Source: Leptospirales bacterium (GTDB lineage: Bacteria; Spirochaetota; Leptospiria; Leptospirales; Leptonemataceae). Taken from it: DNA of 64,000 nucleotides. Below the pieces are notes generated by a model. That model had not been told where the DNA came from and ran no database searches. It was given only the letters and a program-made list of their open reading frames with translations. A program made the translations under genes and the position numbers. Shown in pieces: positions 8,392 to 17,549 of the stretch (position 1 is the stretch's first letter; each line of letters opens with the position of its first letter). The DNA lies in assembly GCA_019694655.1 (NCBI GenBank), contig JAIBBN010000001.1, forward strand, positions 186,001 through 250,000, read 5' to 3'.

Positions 8392-11300
8392 TGAGCGAAA
8401 ACAAACTCAAGAAACTCCAGCGCTGGCGGCGCAATACGCGTCTGGCTGGCGCCGCCGTGGCCGGCCTGCGAGCGCTGGCCAGACGCTACCGCGGCAAAGA
8501 AGCGACCGGCAGCGCTACATTGCCGGCCGGCGCGACCCTGCGCGATGCGCGCTTCAGTCCCGAACCAATGACCTACGATCCGGCCGATCGCGAGAGTCTC
8601 GATGTGTGGGGCTTCAAGGACACGCGTTTTATCATCAATGACCGCGGCCACGTCGAGCTTACCGGCCGCCGCTATGCGCTGTCCGGCAGCGAGCTGACCC
8701 GACTGCTGCCCTGGATTGAGGATGTCCTTGGCCTCAAAGTTGACGCGCGCGATACCAGGCCCTCGCACTATGGCCAGGGAATTCCGGCGCCGCGGCGCAA
8801 TGCGCATTTCGAAGAGGATTTGCGCAAGTTCCTGAGCGAAGACCAGATTACAGCGGACGAGCGAATCCGACAGCGGCACGGACACGGGCACACGCAAGAA
8901 GAGATGTACCTGATCAAGAACGGCTCGCTGCCGCGCGTGCCAGATCGGGTCGTCTATCCGGCGGATGAGTCGCAGGTTGCGAGTCTGGTGGGAGCGGCCA
9001 TTCGGCGCAATGTTTGCTTGATTCCTTACGGCGGCGGTACCAACGTCACGGAAGCGTTGCGTTGCCCTGCGGATGAAGAGCGTCTGATTTGTTCTATTGA
9101 TATGAGTCGGATGAACCGCGTACTCTGGATCGATCCGATCAATCATACGGCCTGTATCCAGGCTGGCGCCGTTGGCCGGCACATCATGACCCATCTTGCG
9201 CGCTATGGCTACACCATGGGCCATGAGCCGGATAGCATCGAGTTCAGCACCCTTGGAGGATGGATTGCCACCCATGCCAGCGGGATGAAAAAGAACAAGT
9301 ATGGAAACATAGAAGATCTAATCGTAGATATGAATGTGGTCGGCCCGCTGGGAATCGTGCGTCGCTTTTCGGCAGGGCCGCGAGAATCCACCGGCATCGA
9401 CCCCAGACTCTGGATGTTTGGATCGGAGGGCAATTTGGGCGTTGTCACCCAGGCGGTGGTAAAGCTCTTTCCGCTGCCGGAAGTAAAGCGCTACGGTTCA
9501 GTGATCTTCCCCAATTTCGAAAGCGGCGTGCAATTCATGTACGAGTTATCTCGCCAGAGTTCCTGGCCAGCCTCGGCGCGCCTGGTAGATAATTTGCAGT
9601 TTCAATTGAGCATGGCGCTCAAGCCCGCCGATCCAAACGAAAGCGCCTGGCACAGGCGCAAGAGTCGCCTGCAGAAGCTCTTCGTAACACAGATCAAGGG
9701 TTTTGATCCGGATCAAATGACAGCCTGCACCCTGGTCTTTGAGGGTCGGGCGGAAGAGGTGCAAGCTCAGGAGCGACAGGTTTACGGCATCGCCCGCCGC
9801 TATGGGGGATTACGAGGCGGCGGAGAGAATGGCGAGCGCGGCTATCAACTAACCTTTGGCATCGCTTATATCCGCGACTTCATGATGAACCACTACTTGA
9901 TGGCGGAGTCCTTTGAGACCTCGATGCCCTGGACTCGCGTTCATGACGTAGTGAACAATGTCAAGCGCCGCGTCGCTGAGGAGCACGCCCGCCGCAATTT
10001 GCCTGGCAAGCCCTTTGTTACCGCGCGATTGACGCAGATCTATGAGACCGGCGCAGTCATATACTTTTACTTTGCGTTTTACGCCAAGGATGTGCCCAAC
10101 CCACACCATGTCTTCAATGAAATTGAGCATGCGGCCCGCGAGGAGATCTTGAAATCGGGCGGTTCGTTGTCGCACCACCACGGAGTCGGCAAGCTGCGTA
10201 CCAGTTTTATGCCACAAATTCTGTCGCCGGCAGGACTGCAGTGGAAGGAGCGCATGAAGGAGGCGCTGGATCCGCAAAATATCTTTGGCGTGCGCAACCA
10301 GTACGGGGCAATTGCTGCGCCGGCAGGGGCGCCCTCGGCAGCGGGGATGGGTTTCTTTCGACGGCTGCGCATGCGTCTGGCCTCGTTCTTTGCACGCGTC
10401 GCAAACTGGCTGGCCGGCGGCGCTCTGCCGGGATCTCAGACCAAGGTTCAGGCTGCGCCATCGCCGGCCTTCATGGGACAGGCATCAACATCCGCAGCGC
10501 CCTCGTTGTTGGTGGAAACTCCAGTAGCCGAGGTGCTTCCGGCGCAACGTGGTCGGCCGTCGCGCGTCGAGCTGCAAGCTCAGAGTTCGATGGAAAACCA
10601 TCGCGCCGCGGAACTTCTGGCGCCCGCGCGTCGCGCAGCAGAGACCACGGCCTCGGCGCGCGGCTACTTCAGCGGGAAGACGGTGCTGGTAACCGGCGCC
10701 AGCTCCGGGATTGGACGCGAGCTGGCGCTGGAGCTGGCTCGTCGCGGGGCCAACGTAGTCGCCATGGCTCGAACCGAAGAGCGACTACGCTCGCTACAGG
10801 CTATCACCGGCCAATGGATGGTGCGCGGCGATGTCAGCGTGGAAGCGGATTGTCGCTTTGCTATTGATGCAGCCCTGAAGCAGTATGGCCGGCTGGATGC
10901 AGTAATCCACAATGCCGGCGTTAGTATGCGCGGCCTGGCTGAAGAGACCGATCTGAGCGTTGTCGATCGGCTGCTGGCTACTAACTTTTATCCAATCATA
11001 TATATGTACCAACATGCGATTGACGCCCTGCGTCGCAGTCGCGGCCACTTTGTAGGCGTATCCAGCATGATGGGTCACTTTTCTACGCAGTTGCGCTCCG
11101 GCTATTGCGCCAGCAAGCACGCCTTGCAGGGATATCTCGATAGCGTCCGTCTGGAAAACGCTGCTCATGGAGTGCACGTCATGTCGGTGGCGCCTGGCTT
11201 TGTCAGTACGGAGATTACGCGCCGCGCACTGAATTCACAGGGCGAGTCGCACGACAAAGAGAGCGACAATACGGCGGCCGGACTGCGCCCGGATTTTGTG

Positions 11301-11441
11301 GCGCGGCGCATTTTGCGCGGCATTGAGCTGCGCCGTCGCGATGTCTATCCCTCGCGCGTCAAAGAGATCATTGGACTGGGTCTCAGTCGCGTGGCCCCGG
11401 CGGTGCTGGACCGCATCATGTTGAAATCGTCAGTTACCTGA
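8391..11441 (+). CDS. Alkylglycerone-phosphate synthase fused to a DHRS7-like SDR reductase
   Basis: A 1016-residue fusion. Residues 1-636 match animal AGPS from memory over nearly the whole length: WGFKDTRFIINDRGHVELTG, the FAD/PCMH motif IPYGGGTNVTEAL, GHEPDSIEFSTLGGWIATHA, then GMKKNKYGNIEDL, the active-site histidines in SLSHHHGVGKLR, and DPQNIFGVRN. AGPS swaps the acyl chain of acyl-DHAP for a fatty alcohol, forming the ether bond. A linker of about 120 residues, rich in Ala/Pro, precedes an SDR domain (762-1016): TGASSGIG, NAG, SSMMG, YCASK and PGFVSTEI. Its YCASKHALQGYLDS resembles DHRS7/DHRS7B, the acyl/alkyl-DHAP reductase of animals. No peroxisomal-type signal is needed or seen. Confidence 0.92.
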   Translation: MSENKLKKLQRWRRNTRLAGAAVAGLRALARRYRGKEATGSATLPAGATLRDARFSPEPMTYDPADRESLDVWGFKDTRFIINDRGHVELTGRRYALSGSELTRLLPWIEDVLGLKVDARDTRPSHYGQGIPAPRRNAHFEEDLRKFLSEDQITADERIRQRHGHGHTQEEMYLIKNGSLPRVPDRVVYPADESQVASLVGAAIRRNVCLIPYGGGTNVTEALRCPADEERLICSIDMSRMNRVLWIDPINHTACIQAGAVGRHIMTHLARYGYTMGHEPDSIEFSTLGGWIATHASGMKKNKYGNIEDLIVDMNVVGPLGIVRRFSAGPRESTGIDPRLWMFGSEGNLGVVTQAVVKLFPLPEVKRYGSVIFPNFESGVQFMYELSRQSSWPASARLVDNLQFQLSMALKPADPNESAWHRRKSRLQKLFVTQIKGFDPDQMTACTLVFEGRAEEVQAQERQVYGIARRYGGLRGGGENGERGYQLTFGIAYIRDFMMNHYLMAESFETSMPWTRVHDVVNNVKRRVAEEHARRNLPGKPFVTARLTQIYETGAVIYFYFAFYAKDVPNPHHVFNEIEHAAREEILKSGGSLSHHHGVGKLRTSFMPQILSPAGLQWKERMKEALDPQNIFGVRNQYGAIAAPAGAPSAAGMGFFRRLRMRLASFFARVANWLAGGALPGSQTKVQAAPSPAFMGQASTSAAPSLLVETPVAEVLPAQRGRPSRVELQAQSSMENHRAAELLAPARRAAETTASARGYFSGKTVLVTGASSGIGRELALELARRGANVVAMARTEERLRSLQAITGQWMVRGDVSVEADCRFAIDAALKQYGRLDAVIHNAGVSMRGLAEETDLSVVDRLLATNFYPIIYMYQHAIDALRRSRGHFVGVSSMMGHFSTQLRSGYCASKHALQGYLDSVRLENAAHGVHVMSVAPGFVSTEITRRALNSQGESHDKESDNTAAGLRPDFVARRILRGIELRRRDVYPSRVKEIIGLGLSRVAPAVLDRIMLKSSVT

Positions 11442-11459
11442 GCTTGCGCTGCGGGCGCT

Positions 11460-12740
11460 TCAGGCGCCCGGAGCATCAAACATGGTGACATTGCCGCCGG
11501 CGCCCTTGGCGGCATAGAGCGCCTGATCGGCGCCGTCCACCAGGCCCCGCGCGTCCTCATGCCCAGGGTAGAAAGCCGCGCCACAGCTGAAGCTGCACTG
11601 AAATTGCGCTGCGCCATAGCGATGGACTATCCGGGCAAAGGATTGCTGCACGCGTTCCAGCGCCTGGCGCGCCAGATTGCGATCGACGCCCGGCAAGATA
11701 ATGCCGAATTCTTCGCCGCCGTGTCGGCCCACCACATCGCTGGATCGCAACTGCAACTTCAAGGCGCGAGCCAGATTCTTGATTACCTGATCGCCTGCCG
11801 AATGACCGTAAGTGTCGTTGACGCGCTTGAATTTATCGAGGTCCGTCATGGCGAAGCACAGGCTGCCGCCCTCGCGAGCGGCGCGGGCCAGCTCAAAATC
11901 CAGGCGCTGTTGCAGGGCGGTATGATTGAGTAGCCCGGTCAGGCTGTCGCGCACCATCAGTTGTCGGACGGAGTGCGAACGCATTACCCTGGCGGTAACG
12001 GAGGAAACCAGATGAGCGGGTTGAATCGGTTGCAGGAGAACGTCATCGCCGCCGCGGCCCATAGCGCTCAATTGGCGTTCGCGATTCTCCTCCCCTGAAA
12101 GAAAAACGATCGGCAGCGACACGTACTGCTGATGCTGACGGATGACCTGGGCCAATTCCCCGCCCAGACACTCATCATAGTACATGTTCAAAAGCAGAAG
12201 TTCCGGATCGAATTCGGCGATGGCTTGCAGCGCTTCCGCCGGGCTGGCCACGGCCTGGACCTGCATGCCGGCTGCGGAGAGAATCGCGGCGTATTTTGTG
12301 CGCGCAGCGGCGTCGTTCTCTACAATCAAGATGCGATACTGCGGCTGGTCTTCGCTGGTGGCCAATCGATCCAGGGTTGCCACCAGTTCATTGAAATCTG
12401 GAGGAGAGGGCAGAAAGGCCACTCCGCCAAAGCGTGCGGCCATCAGACGCAACTGCAACGAATCCTCTTCTGCAAGGAAAACCACCGGAAAGGCTCGCGA
12501 GGATTCAGTTTGTACTTCGGACATGACCATGCCAATGTCCTCGCTCTGGCTTCCTACGGAGGCTACAATGGCCATCGGCGGTCGGACGCGTACTGCATGG
12601 CGCACGGCGTAGAGGTCCGGATAACCGGCTGAAACATAGCCATAGTAGGAAAGTTCGCTGGCGATGGCCTGACGCAGCGCCGGATCCGACTCCACTACGT
12701 AGATAATCCGCGGAGCATCGCTCTCTTCACTTTTTCGCAT
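11460..12740 (-). CDS. Diguanylate cyclase with two degenerate receiver domains (PleD-like layout)
   Basis: A 426-residue protein: receiver 1 (about 10-125), receiver 2 (about 130-250) and a GGDEF domain (about 265-426). The cyclase is intact: DLDKFKRVNDTYGHSAGD, and the GGEEF signature with an RxxD inhibitory site (RSSD) five residues before it, so feedback inhibition by c-di-GMP is expected. Both receivers look unable to be phosphorylated: the second has Asn (LLLLNMYYDE) where the phospho-Asp should be, and the first has no Asp after the third strand (MAIVASVGS). They may act as dimerisation modules. The ATG at 12740 is chosen because the frame upstream is proline/alanine-rich and unlike a receiver; no clear ribosome site is seen. 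Confidence 0.88.
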   Translation of the reverse strand: MRKSEESDAPRIIYVVESDPALRQAIASELSYYGYVSAGYPDLYAVRHAVRVRPPMAIVASVGSQSEDIGMVMSEVQTESSRAFPVVFLAEEDSLQLRLMAARFGGVAFLPSPPDFNELVATLDRLATSEDQPQYRILIVENDAAARTKYAAILSAAGMQVQAVASPAEALQAIAEFDPELLLLNMYYDECLGGELAQVIRQHQQYVSLPIVFLSGEENRERQLSAMGRGGDDVLLQPIQPAHLVSSVTARVMRSHSVRQLMVRDSLTGLLNHTALQQRLDFELARAAREGGSLCFAMTDLDKFKRVNDTYGHSAGDQVIKNLARALKLQLRSSDVVGRHGGEEFGIILPGVDRNLARQALERVQQSFARIVHRYGAAQFQCSFSCGAAFYPGHEDARGLVDGADQALYAAKGAGGNVTMFDAPGA

Positions 12741-12892
12741 GGCTGGCAACGCCGGTAGAGGAGGGAGCGCGGCCCGCCGACAGACTGTCAGCGATGGGCG
12801 TCTATCTTCTCCGGCAGCCAAGCGCGCTGCAATGCAGGGAGTCTGCAAAGAAATAATTTGACTCTCTCCGTCGCAAAGCGAATGTCCACGCC

Positions 12893-14506
12893 GTGCGGAC
12901 CCTGTCCACGCTGCTTTTTGCCTTCCGATTGCTGCTGGTCTCAGCAGTGATATACAACAGCACTCGTTTCCTGCCGGCGGACTGGCGATCGCGCATTCGC
13001 TTCCGGGCCACGCGCAATGGCGCCCAGCAGATCGCCTCTTTCTTTCTGCGGCAGGGCGGCATCTTCCTGAAGGCCGCGCAGTATCTGTCTACGGTCTCCA
13101 ATGTATTCGATGTGGAATTTACCGAAATCTTTGCAGATGTTCCCGATCGCGCCGAGGCGCGGCCCTATGCCGACATTCGCTACCGCTTCCAGGAGGCCTT
13201 TGGCCGCGATGCGCACGAACTCTTCCTGGAATTTCAGGAGCAACCGCTGGCGGCGGCCTCGCTCGGTCAGGTGCACGTTGGACGCATCAGCGATGGTCGC
13301 AAGGTCGCCATCAAATTGCTGCACCCCGATATGGAACGCGCCATCCACCAGGACTTGCGCGCCCTGAATCTGGCCGTGCGCATGATTCTCGTCGTCTACC
13401 CACATCTGGATTTCCGGCCGCACTTCTCCGAATTCGCCAACATGGTGCAACTGGAGATCGACTATCTCAATGAGGCCGAGAGCATGCGGCGGGCGCGCGA
13501 TCAGTGGAAGGATGAGCCGCGCATTGTGGTCCCGGCAGTGATCGATGAACTGAGTCGCAGCACTGTTCTGACTACGGAGTTCGTTGAGGGCGCGTCAATC
13601 ATGGACCTGCCCGCTCTTGACCGCATGGGCCTCGATCGCGGGGCCGTGGCTGAGCTTTTGCTGGAATCTTATGCGCGGATGATTCTTTCGCATCGCTTCT
13701 ATCACGCTGATCCTCATCCGGGGAATATCTTCGTACTTCCAGAGGATGCCATGCATCCGGTACGTCTGGCATTTGTCGATTTTGGCGCAACGCAGGACAT
13801 TACCGAGCGAATGCTTGGCTTTTTTCGGCGTTTTCTGGAGGTCGCTCGCTCGCGCGATGTGCCGGCGCTTGTCGACCTTGCCGTAGAGTCGGGAATGCTT
13901 GCGCCGGACGCCGATCGCGAGCTCTACGCCAATCTCTTTGAGCAAATCACCGCGCGCTACGGCAGTTTCAAGGTAGATTCATTCTATCGAATCAATCCAA
14001 TGCGCTTTGGTCGCGTCATCAAGCTGCGCGATCTTTCCACTGTCGGACTGCGGCTGCGCGATTTGATCGGCCAGTTGCGTTTGCCGCGTCGCTATATCTA
14101 TCTTGGACGATCGCTGACCATGCTGATATCTCTGGCAATGCGCCTGGACGATCGCGTCAACGTTTTCCTCGTCGCCCGTCCGCATATTGATCGATACATC
14201 GGTCTTCCGCGCCGCGGTTTGCTTGGTTTGTTTCGTGGGCGCGGTCTGCGCGGCGCGTTGCAGGAAGCGCTGCATCCGCAACTGCGCAAGAGCGAGTTTC
14301 AGACCGCCTACGATTTGCGCGAGGAACGAAAGCTGCGGCGACTGGTCATACGCGAGAGTATTCTGGCATCAGGCGGCGTGGTTTTCGCGGTGGCCGCCGG
14401 CTGGATGCAAACGCAGCTTCTGGCGCTCTGGTCGCACGGATTTCTGGCCGCGGCGCTTGTCTGTTTTGCTTTGCTCTCCTTAACCTTTTTTCGACGGACG
14501 CGTTAG
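12893..14506 (+). CDS. UbiB/ABC1/AarF family atypical kinase
   Basis: A 537-residue protein with the hallmarks of the family: FLKAAQYLST where the usual KxGQ is KAAQ, the alanine-rich loop LAAASLGQVH, a VAIK strand, catalytic HADPHPGNIF, and VDFG. Two hydrophobic segments at the C-terminus (SILASGGVVFAVAAGWM and HGFLAAALVCFALLSLTFF) anchor it to the membrane. UbiB proteins support ubiquinone or menaquinone synthesis or lipid trafficking, and the variant KxGQ needs checking. The start is GTG. It ends 4 bases inside the convergent membrane-protein gene. Confidence 0.88.
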   Translation: MRTLSTLLFAFRLLLVSAVIYNSTRFLPADWRSRIRFRATRNGAQQIASFFLRQGGIFLKAAQYLSTVSNVFDVEFTEIFADVPDRAEARPYADIRYRFQEAFGRDAHELFLEFQEQPLAAASLGQVHVGRISDGRKVAIKLLHPDMERAIHQDLRALNLAVRMILVVYPHLDFRPHFSEFANMVQLEIDYLNEAESMRRARDQWKDEPRIVVPAVIDELSRSTVLTTEFVEGASIMDLPALDRMGLDRGAVAELLLESYARMILSHRFYHADPHPGNIFVLPEDAMHPVRLAFVDFGATQDITERMLGFFRRFLEVARSRDVPALVDLAVESGMLAPDADRELYANLFEQITARYGSFKVDSFYRINPMRFGRVIKLRDLSTVGLRLRDLIGQLRLPRRYIYLGRSLTMLISLAMRLDDRVNVFLVARPHIDRYIGLPRRGLLGLFRGRGLRGALQEALHPQLRKSEFQTAYDLREERKLRRLVIRESILASGGVVFAVAAGWMQTQLLALWSHGFLAAALVCFALLSLTFFRRTR

Positions 14507-14934
14507 TCCTTCGGCGGCTGAGGCGGGCGCGTTCGATTCTCGATGCTCCATGCTGCGGCCAGCAGCGCCGGGGCGGAAGGCAGAAACATCAGCATCGTCG
14601 CCAGTACTGACAATCGGAGAACGGAATAGCCAAGGCTAAGAGCGCCCAGCTCCGCCGGATATTCGCGAAACACGGCGTAGCCCGGCAGGGCCAGCAACAG
14701 CGCGACTACCGAATAGACCAGCGCAGCATCGGCGAACGCTCCGACAAAACGCAGGCCGCTTCTGTGCATGGAACGATTGGCGACCCAGACGCCGCCCGGC
14801 GCTGCCAGCGGCAATGGCGCCAGCGCCAGCAACCAGTGCAGCCAACCCTCGCCAGGACCGGCAACCAGCAGTAACATGGCGCCGGGAATGGCGGCAAGGA
14901 TGCCGACCAGCGCGCCGTGCAGTTTCAGATTCAT
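14503..14934 (-). CDS. Small multi-pass membrane protein of unknown function
   Basis: 143 residues with about four hydrophobic segments (LVGILAAIPGAMLLLVAG, WLLALAPLPLAAPGGVWV, AALVYSVVALLLALPGYA and a C-terminal one) and a proline-rich tail. No family is recognised. Its ATG overlaps the stop of the acyl-CoA dehydrogenase gene (ATGA), so it is translationally coupled to it. Confidence 0.6.
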   Translation of the reverse strand: MNLKLHGALVGILAAIPGAMLLLVAGPGEGWLHWLLALAPLPLAAPGGVWVANRSMHRSGLRFVGAFADAALVYSVVALLLALPGYAVFREYPAELGALSLGYSVLRLSVLATMLMFLPSAPALLAAAWSIENRTRPPQPPKD

Positions 14935-16115
14935 CCGACGGCGCCTGTCGCGTACAGTCTGCGCAAGTCGCCGACAATATTTTTTTGCATCGCCTCGTTG
15001 GTGCCGCCGCCAATGCTGAGCAGAATTGCATCGCGTAGCATGCGCTCCACGGGATACTCGCGTGTGTAGCCGTAGCCGCCCAGCACCTGGATTGCATTTC
15101 GAGCGACGCGCTCAGCCATCTGTGTTGCGCAAAGCTTGGCCGCCGCCGCCGACAGGGATTGTCGCGCCTGCGGCGTCAACGAGCGCGCTGTCTCGTAAAC
15201 CAGGGCGCGCGCCGCACGATAGTCTGCATAGCTGTCCGCCAGCAAGCGTTGGACCTGGCCAAATTCGGAAAGCGCCTTGCCAAAGGCTCGCCGTTCCTGA
15301 AGTGCGTAGCGGGCCATTTCGTCCATGCAGCGGCTTGCGATCCCCAGAGACTGCGCGGCAAGGCTCACCCGTTCGATCTCAAGATTGCGCATCATTGAGG
15401 TCAGTCCGCCGTTTTCTGCCGATAGCATATTCTCCGCGGGCACTTCCAGATCTTCGAAGAACAACGTGGCCGTCGATGAGGCTTTCATCCCCATCTTCTG
15501 TTCTTTTTTGCCGACGGCGAAGCCCTTCCAGGAGGATTCAACAATGAAGCTGGTAATTTCCCGTCGCTCCGCGTGGTCCAGTTTGGCGTATACGATTAGA
15601 AAATCTGCTTCCGGTCCATTGGTAATGAATTGCTTGGCGCCGTTCAGGATGTAGCGATCCCCCTTCCGGGCCGCCACGGTGCGCAGGCCAAGCACATCTG
15701 TGCCTGCCGAAGGCTCGGTCATGCCCATGGCGCCCACCTTCTCTCCAGAGAGAACGCCTGGCAGGTAGCGTTTCAGTTGCGCGGGCGATGCGTTGACGAA
15801 CAAATTGTTCACGAACAGCACTTCATGCGCCAGATAGCTCAAGGTAAAGGCAGCGTCAAAGCGGCTCATCTCTTCATGAACGATTACTTCAGCTACGGCA
15901 TCCAATCCGGCGCCGCCGTGTTCGGCCGGTACTGTCAGTCCAAAGATGCCGAGTTCAGCGCCCAGCCGTCGGAACAGCGGAAGGTTAAAGCGTTCAGCAT
16001 GGTCATACTCGCTGGCCTGCGGACCAATTTCGCCAACGGCGAATGCGGCAACAGCGTTGCGCAGCTCGCGGTGCTCCTGGCTGGGATTGCAGAGGTCGAA
16101 GGGCTCTTGTTCCAT
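14931..16115 (-). CDS. Acyl-CoA dehydrogenase, isovaleryl-CoA dehydrogenase type
   Basis: 394 residues with the full family signature: MGMTEPSAGTDVLGLR (flavin binding), FITNGPEADFLIVYAK, RRAFGKALSEFGQVQ, and QVLGGYGYTREYPVERMLRD. The catalytic base appears to be the Glu in NLEIERVSLAA, the position used in isovaleryl- and related dehydrogenases. The Glu of medium-chain enzymes is replaced (SIGGGTNEAMQ). So a branched-chain or similar substrate is likely. Electrons would pass to the ETF encoded about 0.6 kb away. The start is uncertain; 16115 gives a typical family length, and ATGs at 16145, 16133 and 16163 are in frame. Confidence 0.85.
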   Translation of the reverse strand: MEQEPFDLCNPSQEHRELRNAVAAFAVGEIGPQASEYDHAERFNLPLFRRLGAELGIFGLTVPAEHGGAGLDAVAEVIVHEEMSRFDAAFTLSYLAHEVLFVNNLFVNASPAQLKRYLPGVLSGEKVGAMGMTEPSAGTDVLGLRTVAARKGDRYILNGAKQFITNGPEADFLIVYAKLDHAERREITSFIVESSWKGFAVGKKEQKMGMKASSTATLFFEDLEVPAENMLSAENGGLTSMMRNLEIERVSLAAQSLGIASRCMDEMARYALQERRAFGKALSEFGQVQRLLADSYADYRAARALVYETARSLTPQARQSLSAAAAKLCATQMAERVARNAIQVLGGYGYTREYPVERMLRDAILLSIGGGTNEAMQKNIVGDLRRLYATGAVG

Positions 16116-16280
16116 CGCCGCGCCCGAATCCATTGCAGCACTCATAGCCGCAACAAACTGCACGCGGCCCTATCCTCACAGCTATTTTCCTCGAACTTCG
16201 CTCAGTGCATTCGGGGATTTTCTCTTTACCCTTCGTCTAAGAAAAGGAACCTGCCCGCGGACGAGGGCGCTGGATATTTC

Positions 16281-16652
16281 ATGTCGCTTCCTTTTTTGAT
16301 CTCTGGTTTGCTTGATGCAGCCCTGGTAATTGGAATATCATGGAGCATGCCGCGTCGCTTTCGCAACGCGCTTACTTCTATTGAAGAAAAGAACTCCGGT
16401 TGGGCTGGCTACTACCGGGCCTCGATCGGACGCCTGCTTGGCGGCAAGGGCGGGCTGGACGAGGCGCTGGCGCTTCTGCACTATGTCGCCCTCCATCTGC
16501 TGACGCCGCTGCTTGGCTTTGGGCTCTTCCTGCACAGTGATGCAAACTTCCTGACGGCCATTGTTGCCATCATTGTCAGTATCCAGCTGGTGCAACGACT
16601 CTATCCTGGCAGCTCTGAGGACGAGGAAGATCTGAGCGAAAGCGAGAGTTGA
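16281..16652 (+). CDS. Small membrane protein of unknown function
   Basis: 123 residues with three likely membrane segments (LISGLLDAALVIGISWSM; HYVALHLLTPLLGFGLFL; FLTAIVAIIVSIQLVQ) and an acidic C-terminal tail (SSEDEEDLSESES). No family recognised. The open frame runs much further upstream, to 15630, but that part only mirrors the opposite-strand dehydrogenase gene. The start is chosen at the first ATG of the hydrophobic part. Confidence 0.5.
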   Translation: MSLPFLISGLLDAALVIGISWSMPRRFRNALTSIEEKNSGWAGYYRASIGRLLGGKGGLDEALALLHYVALHLLTPLLGFGLFLHSDANFLTAIVAIIVSIQLVQRLYPGSSEDEEDLSESES

Positions 16653-16763
16653 GACCGCGCCGCAGACATCGGCGGCCTAATTTCATTGACCGCAGGCCTT
16701 GCTCTGGCGATCCGGTCATGGTTCGCCTACTGAGAGCCCAACACAGAGGAAGGATTCCCTACC

Positions 16764-17525
16764 ATGAATATATTCGTTCTGGTAAAGCAGGTCCCCGATA
16801 CCGAGACCCGCATCAAAACCAAAGAGACCGGAATTGACGAAACTGGAATTAAGTGGATCGTTTCTCCCTTTGATGAGCACGCCCTGGAAGAGGCCCTGCG
16901 CCAGAAAGAAAAGAATGGCGCCACCGTAACGGCCCTGTCGCTGGGGCCGGAGCGCTGCGTGGAAGCGCTGCGCACCGCCTACGCGCTTGGCGTCGATAAG
17001 GCCGTCTTGCTGAAGGACGATAGTTATAACGTATTTGATGTGGCCTATGCCGCCGCTGCAATTGCCAAATATTTGCAGAGCGCCGGCGCCGATGTGATTC
17101 TGGCCGGACATATTGCAATTGATTCGCAGTCGTCGATGACTCCGGCAATGATTGCCGAGCATCTGGGATGCGCTAATATCAACAACGCTATCGAGTTGAG
17201 CATTGAAGGCGGCTCGGTTAAGGTGAAGCGCGAGGTAGAGGGCGGAAGCGGCGTTATGAGTTCGGCGACGCCAGTTGTCATTACCGCTTCCAAGGGCCTG
17301 AACGATCCGCGCTATCCGTCGCTGAAGGGCATCATGGCGTCGAAGAAGAAGCAGATTGAAAGCGTGGATGTGGCGAGCCTCGGCGTGAGCGCCCCCAAAG
17401 TAGCGCTGGCATCCATGGAACCGCCGCCGCCGCGTCCGCCAGGACGAATCATCGAAGGCGACTCCCCGGAAACGAAGGCGCGTGAGCTGGTCAAGGCGCT
17501 GCGCGAAGAAGCCAAAGTCATCTGA
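16764..17525 (+). CDS. etfB: Electron transfer flavoprotein, beta subunit
   Basis: 253 residues, beginning MNIFVLVKQVPDTETRI, the classic ETF-beta start, with SPFDEHALEEALR, LGVDKAVLLKDD and a binding region DVILAGHIAIDSQSSMTP. The motif at MSSATPVVITASKGLNDPRYPSLKGIM is typical. ETF carries electrons from acyl-CoA dehydrogenases to the quinone pool. A GAGGAAGG ribosome site precedes the ATG. etfA follows 24 bases later with its own AGGAG site, the usual pair. Confidence 0.95.
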   Translation: MNIFVLVKQVPDTETRIKTKETGIDETGIKWIVSPFDEHALEEALRQKEKNGATVTALSLGPERCVEALRTAYALGVDKAVLLKDDSYNVFDVAYAAAAIAKYLQSAGADVILAGHIAIDSQSSMTPAMIAEHLGCANINNAIELSIEGGSVKVKREVEGGSGVMSSATPVVITASKGLNDPRYPSLKGIMASKKKQIESVDVASLGVSAPKVALASMEPPPPRPPGRIIEGDSPETKARELVKALREEAKVI

Positions 17526-17549
17526 TCTAGCCATTCAGGAGAAAGCATC

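Noticed and set aside
8340-9275. A 311-residue minus-strand frame
   Set aside because: It is the mirror of the AGPS N-terminus.
11453-11469. A bidirectional terminator between the AGPS and GGDEF genes
   Set aside because: A 6-bp GGGCGC/GCGCCC stem is present, but no T-run follows on either strand.
15630-16280. Upstream extension of the small membrane-protein frame
   Set aside because: It only mirrors the acyl-CoA dehydrogenase on the other strand.
16716-17534. Minus-strand frame over etfB
   Set aside because: The etfB protein is unmistakable; the antisense frame has no domain.
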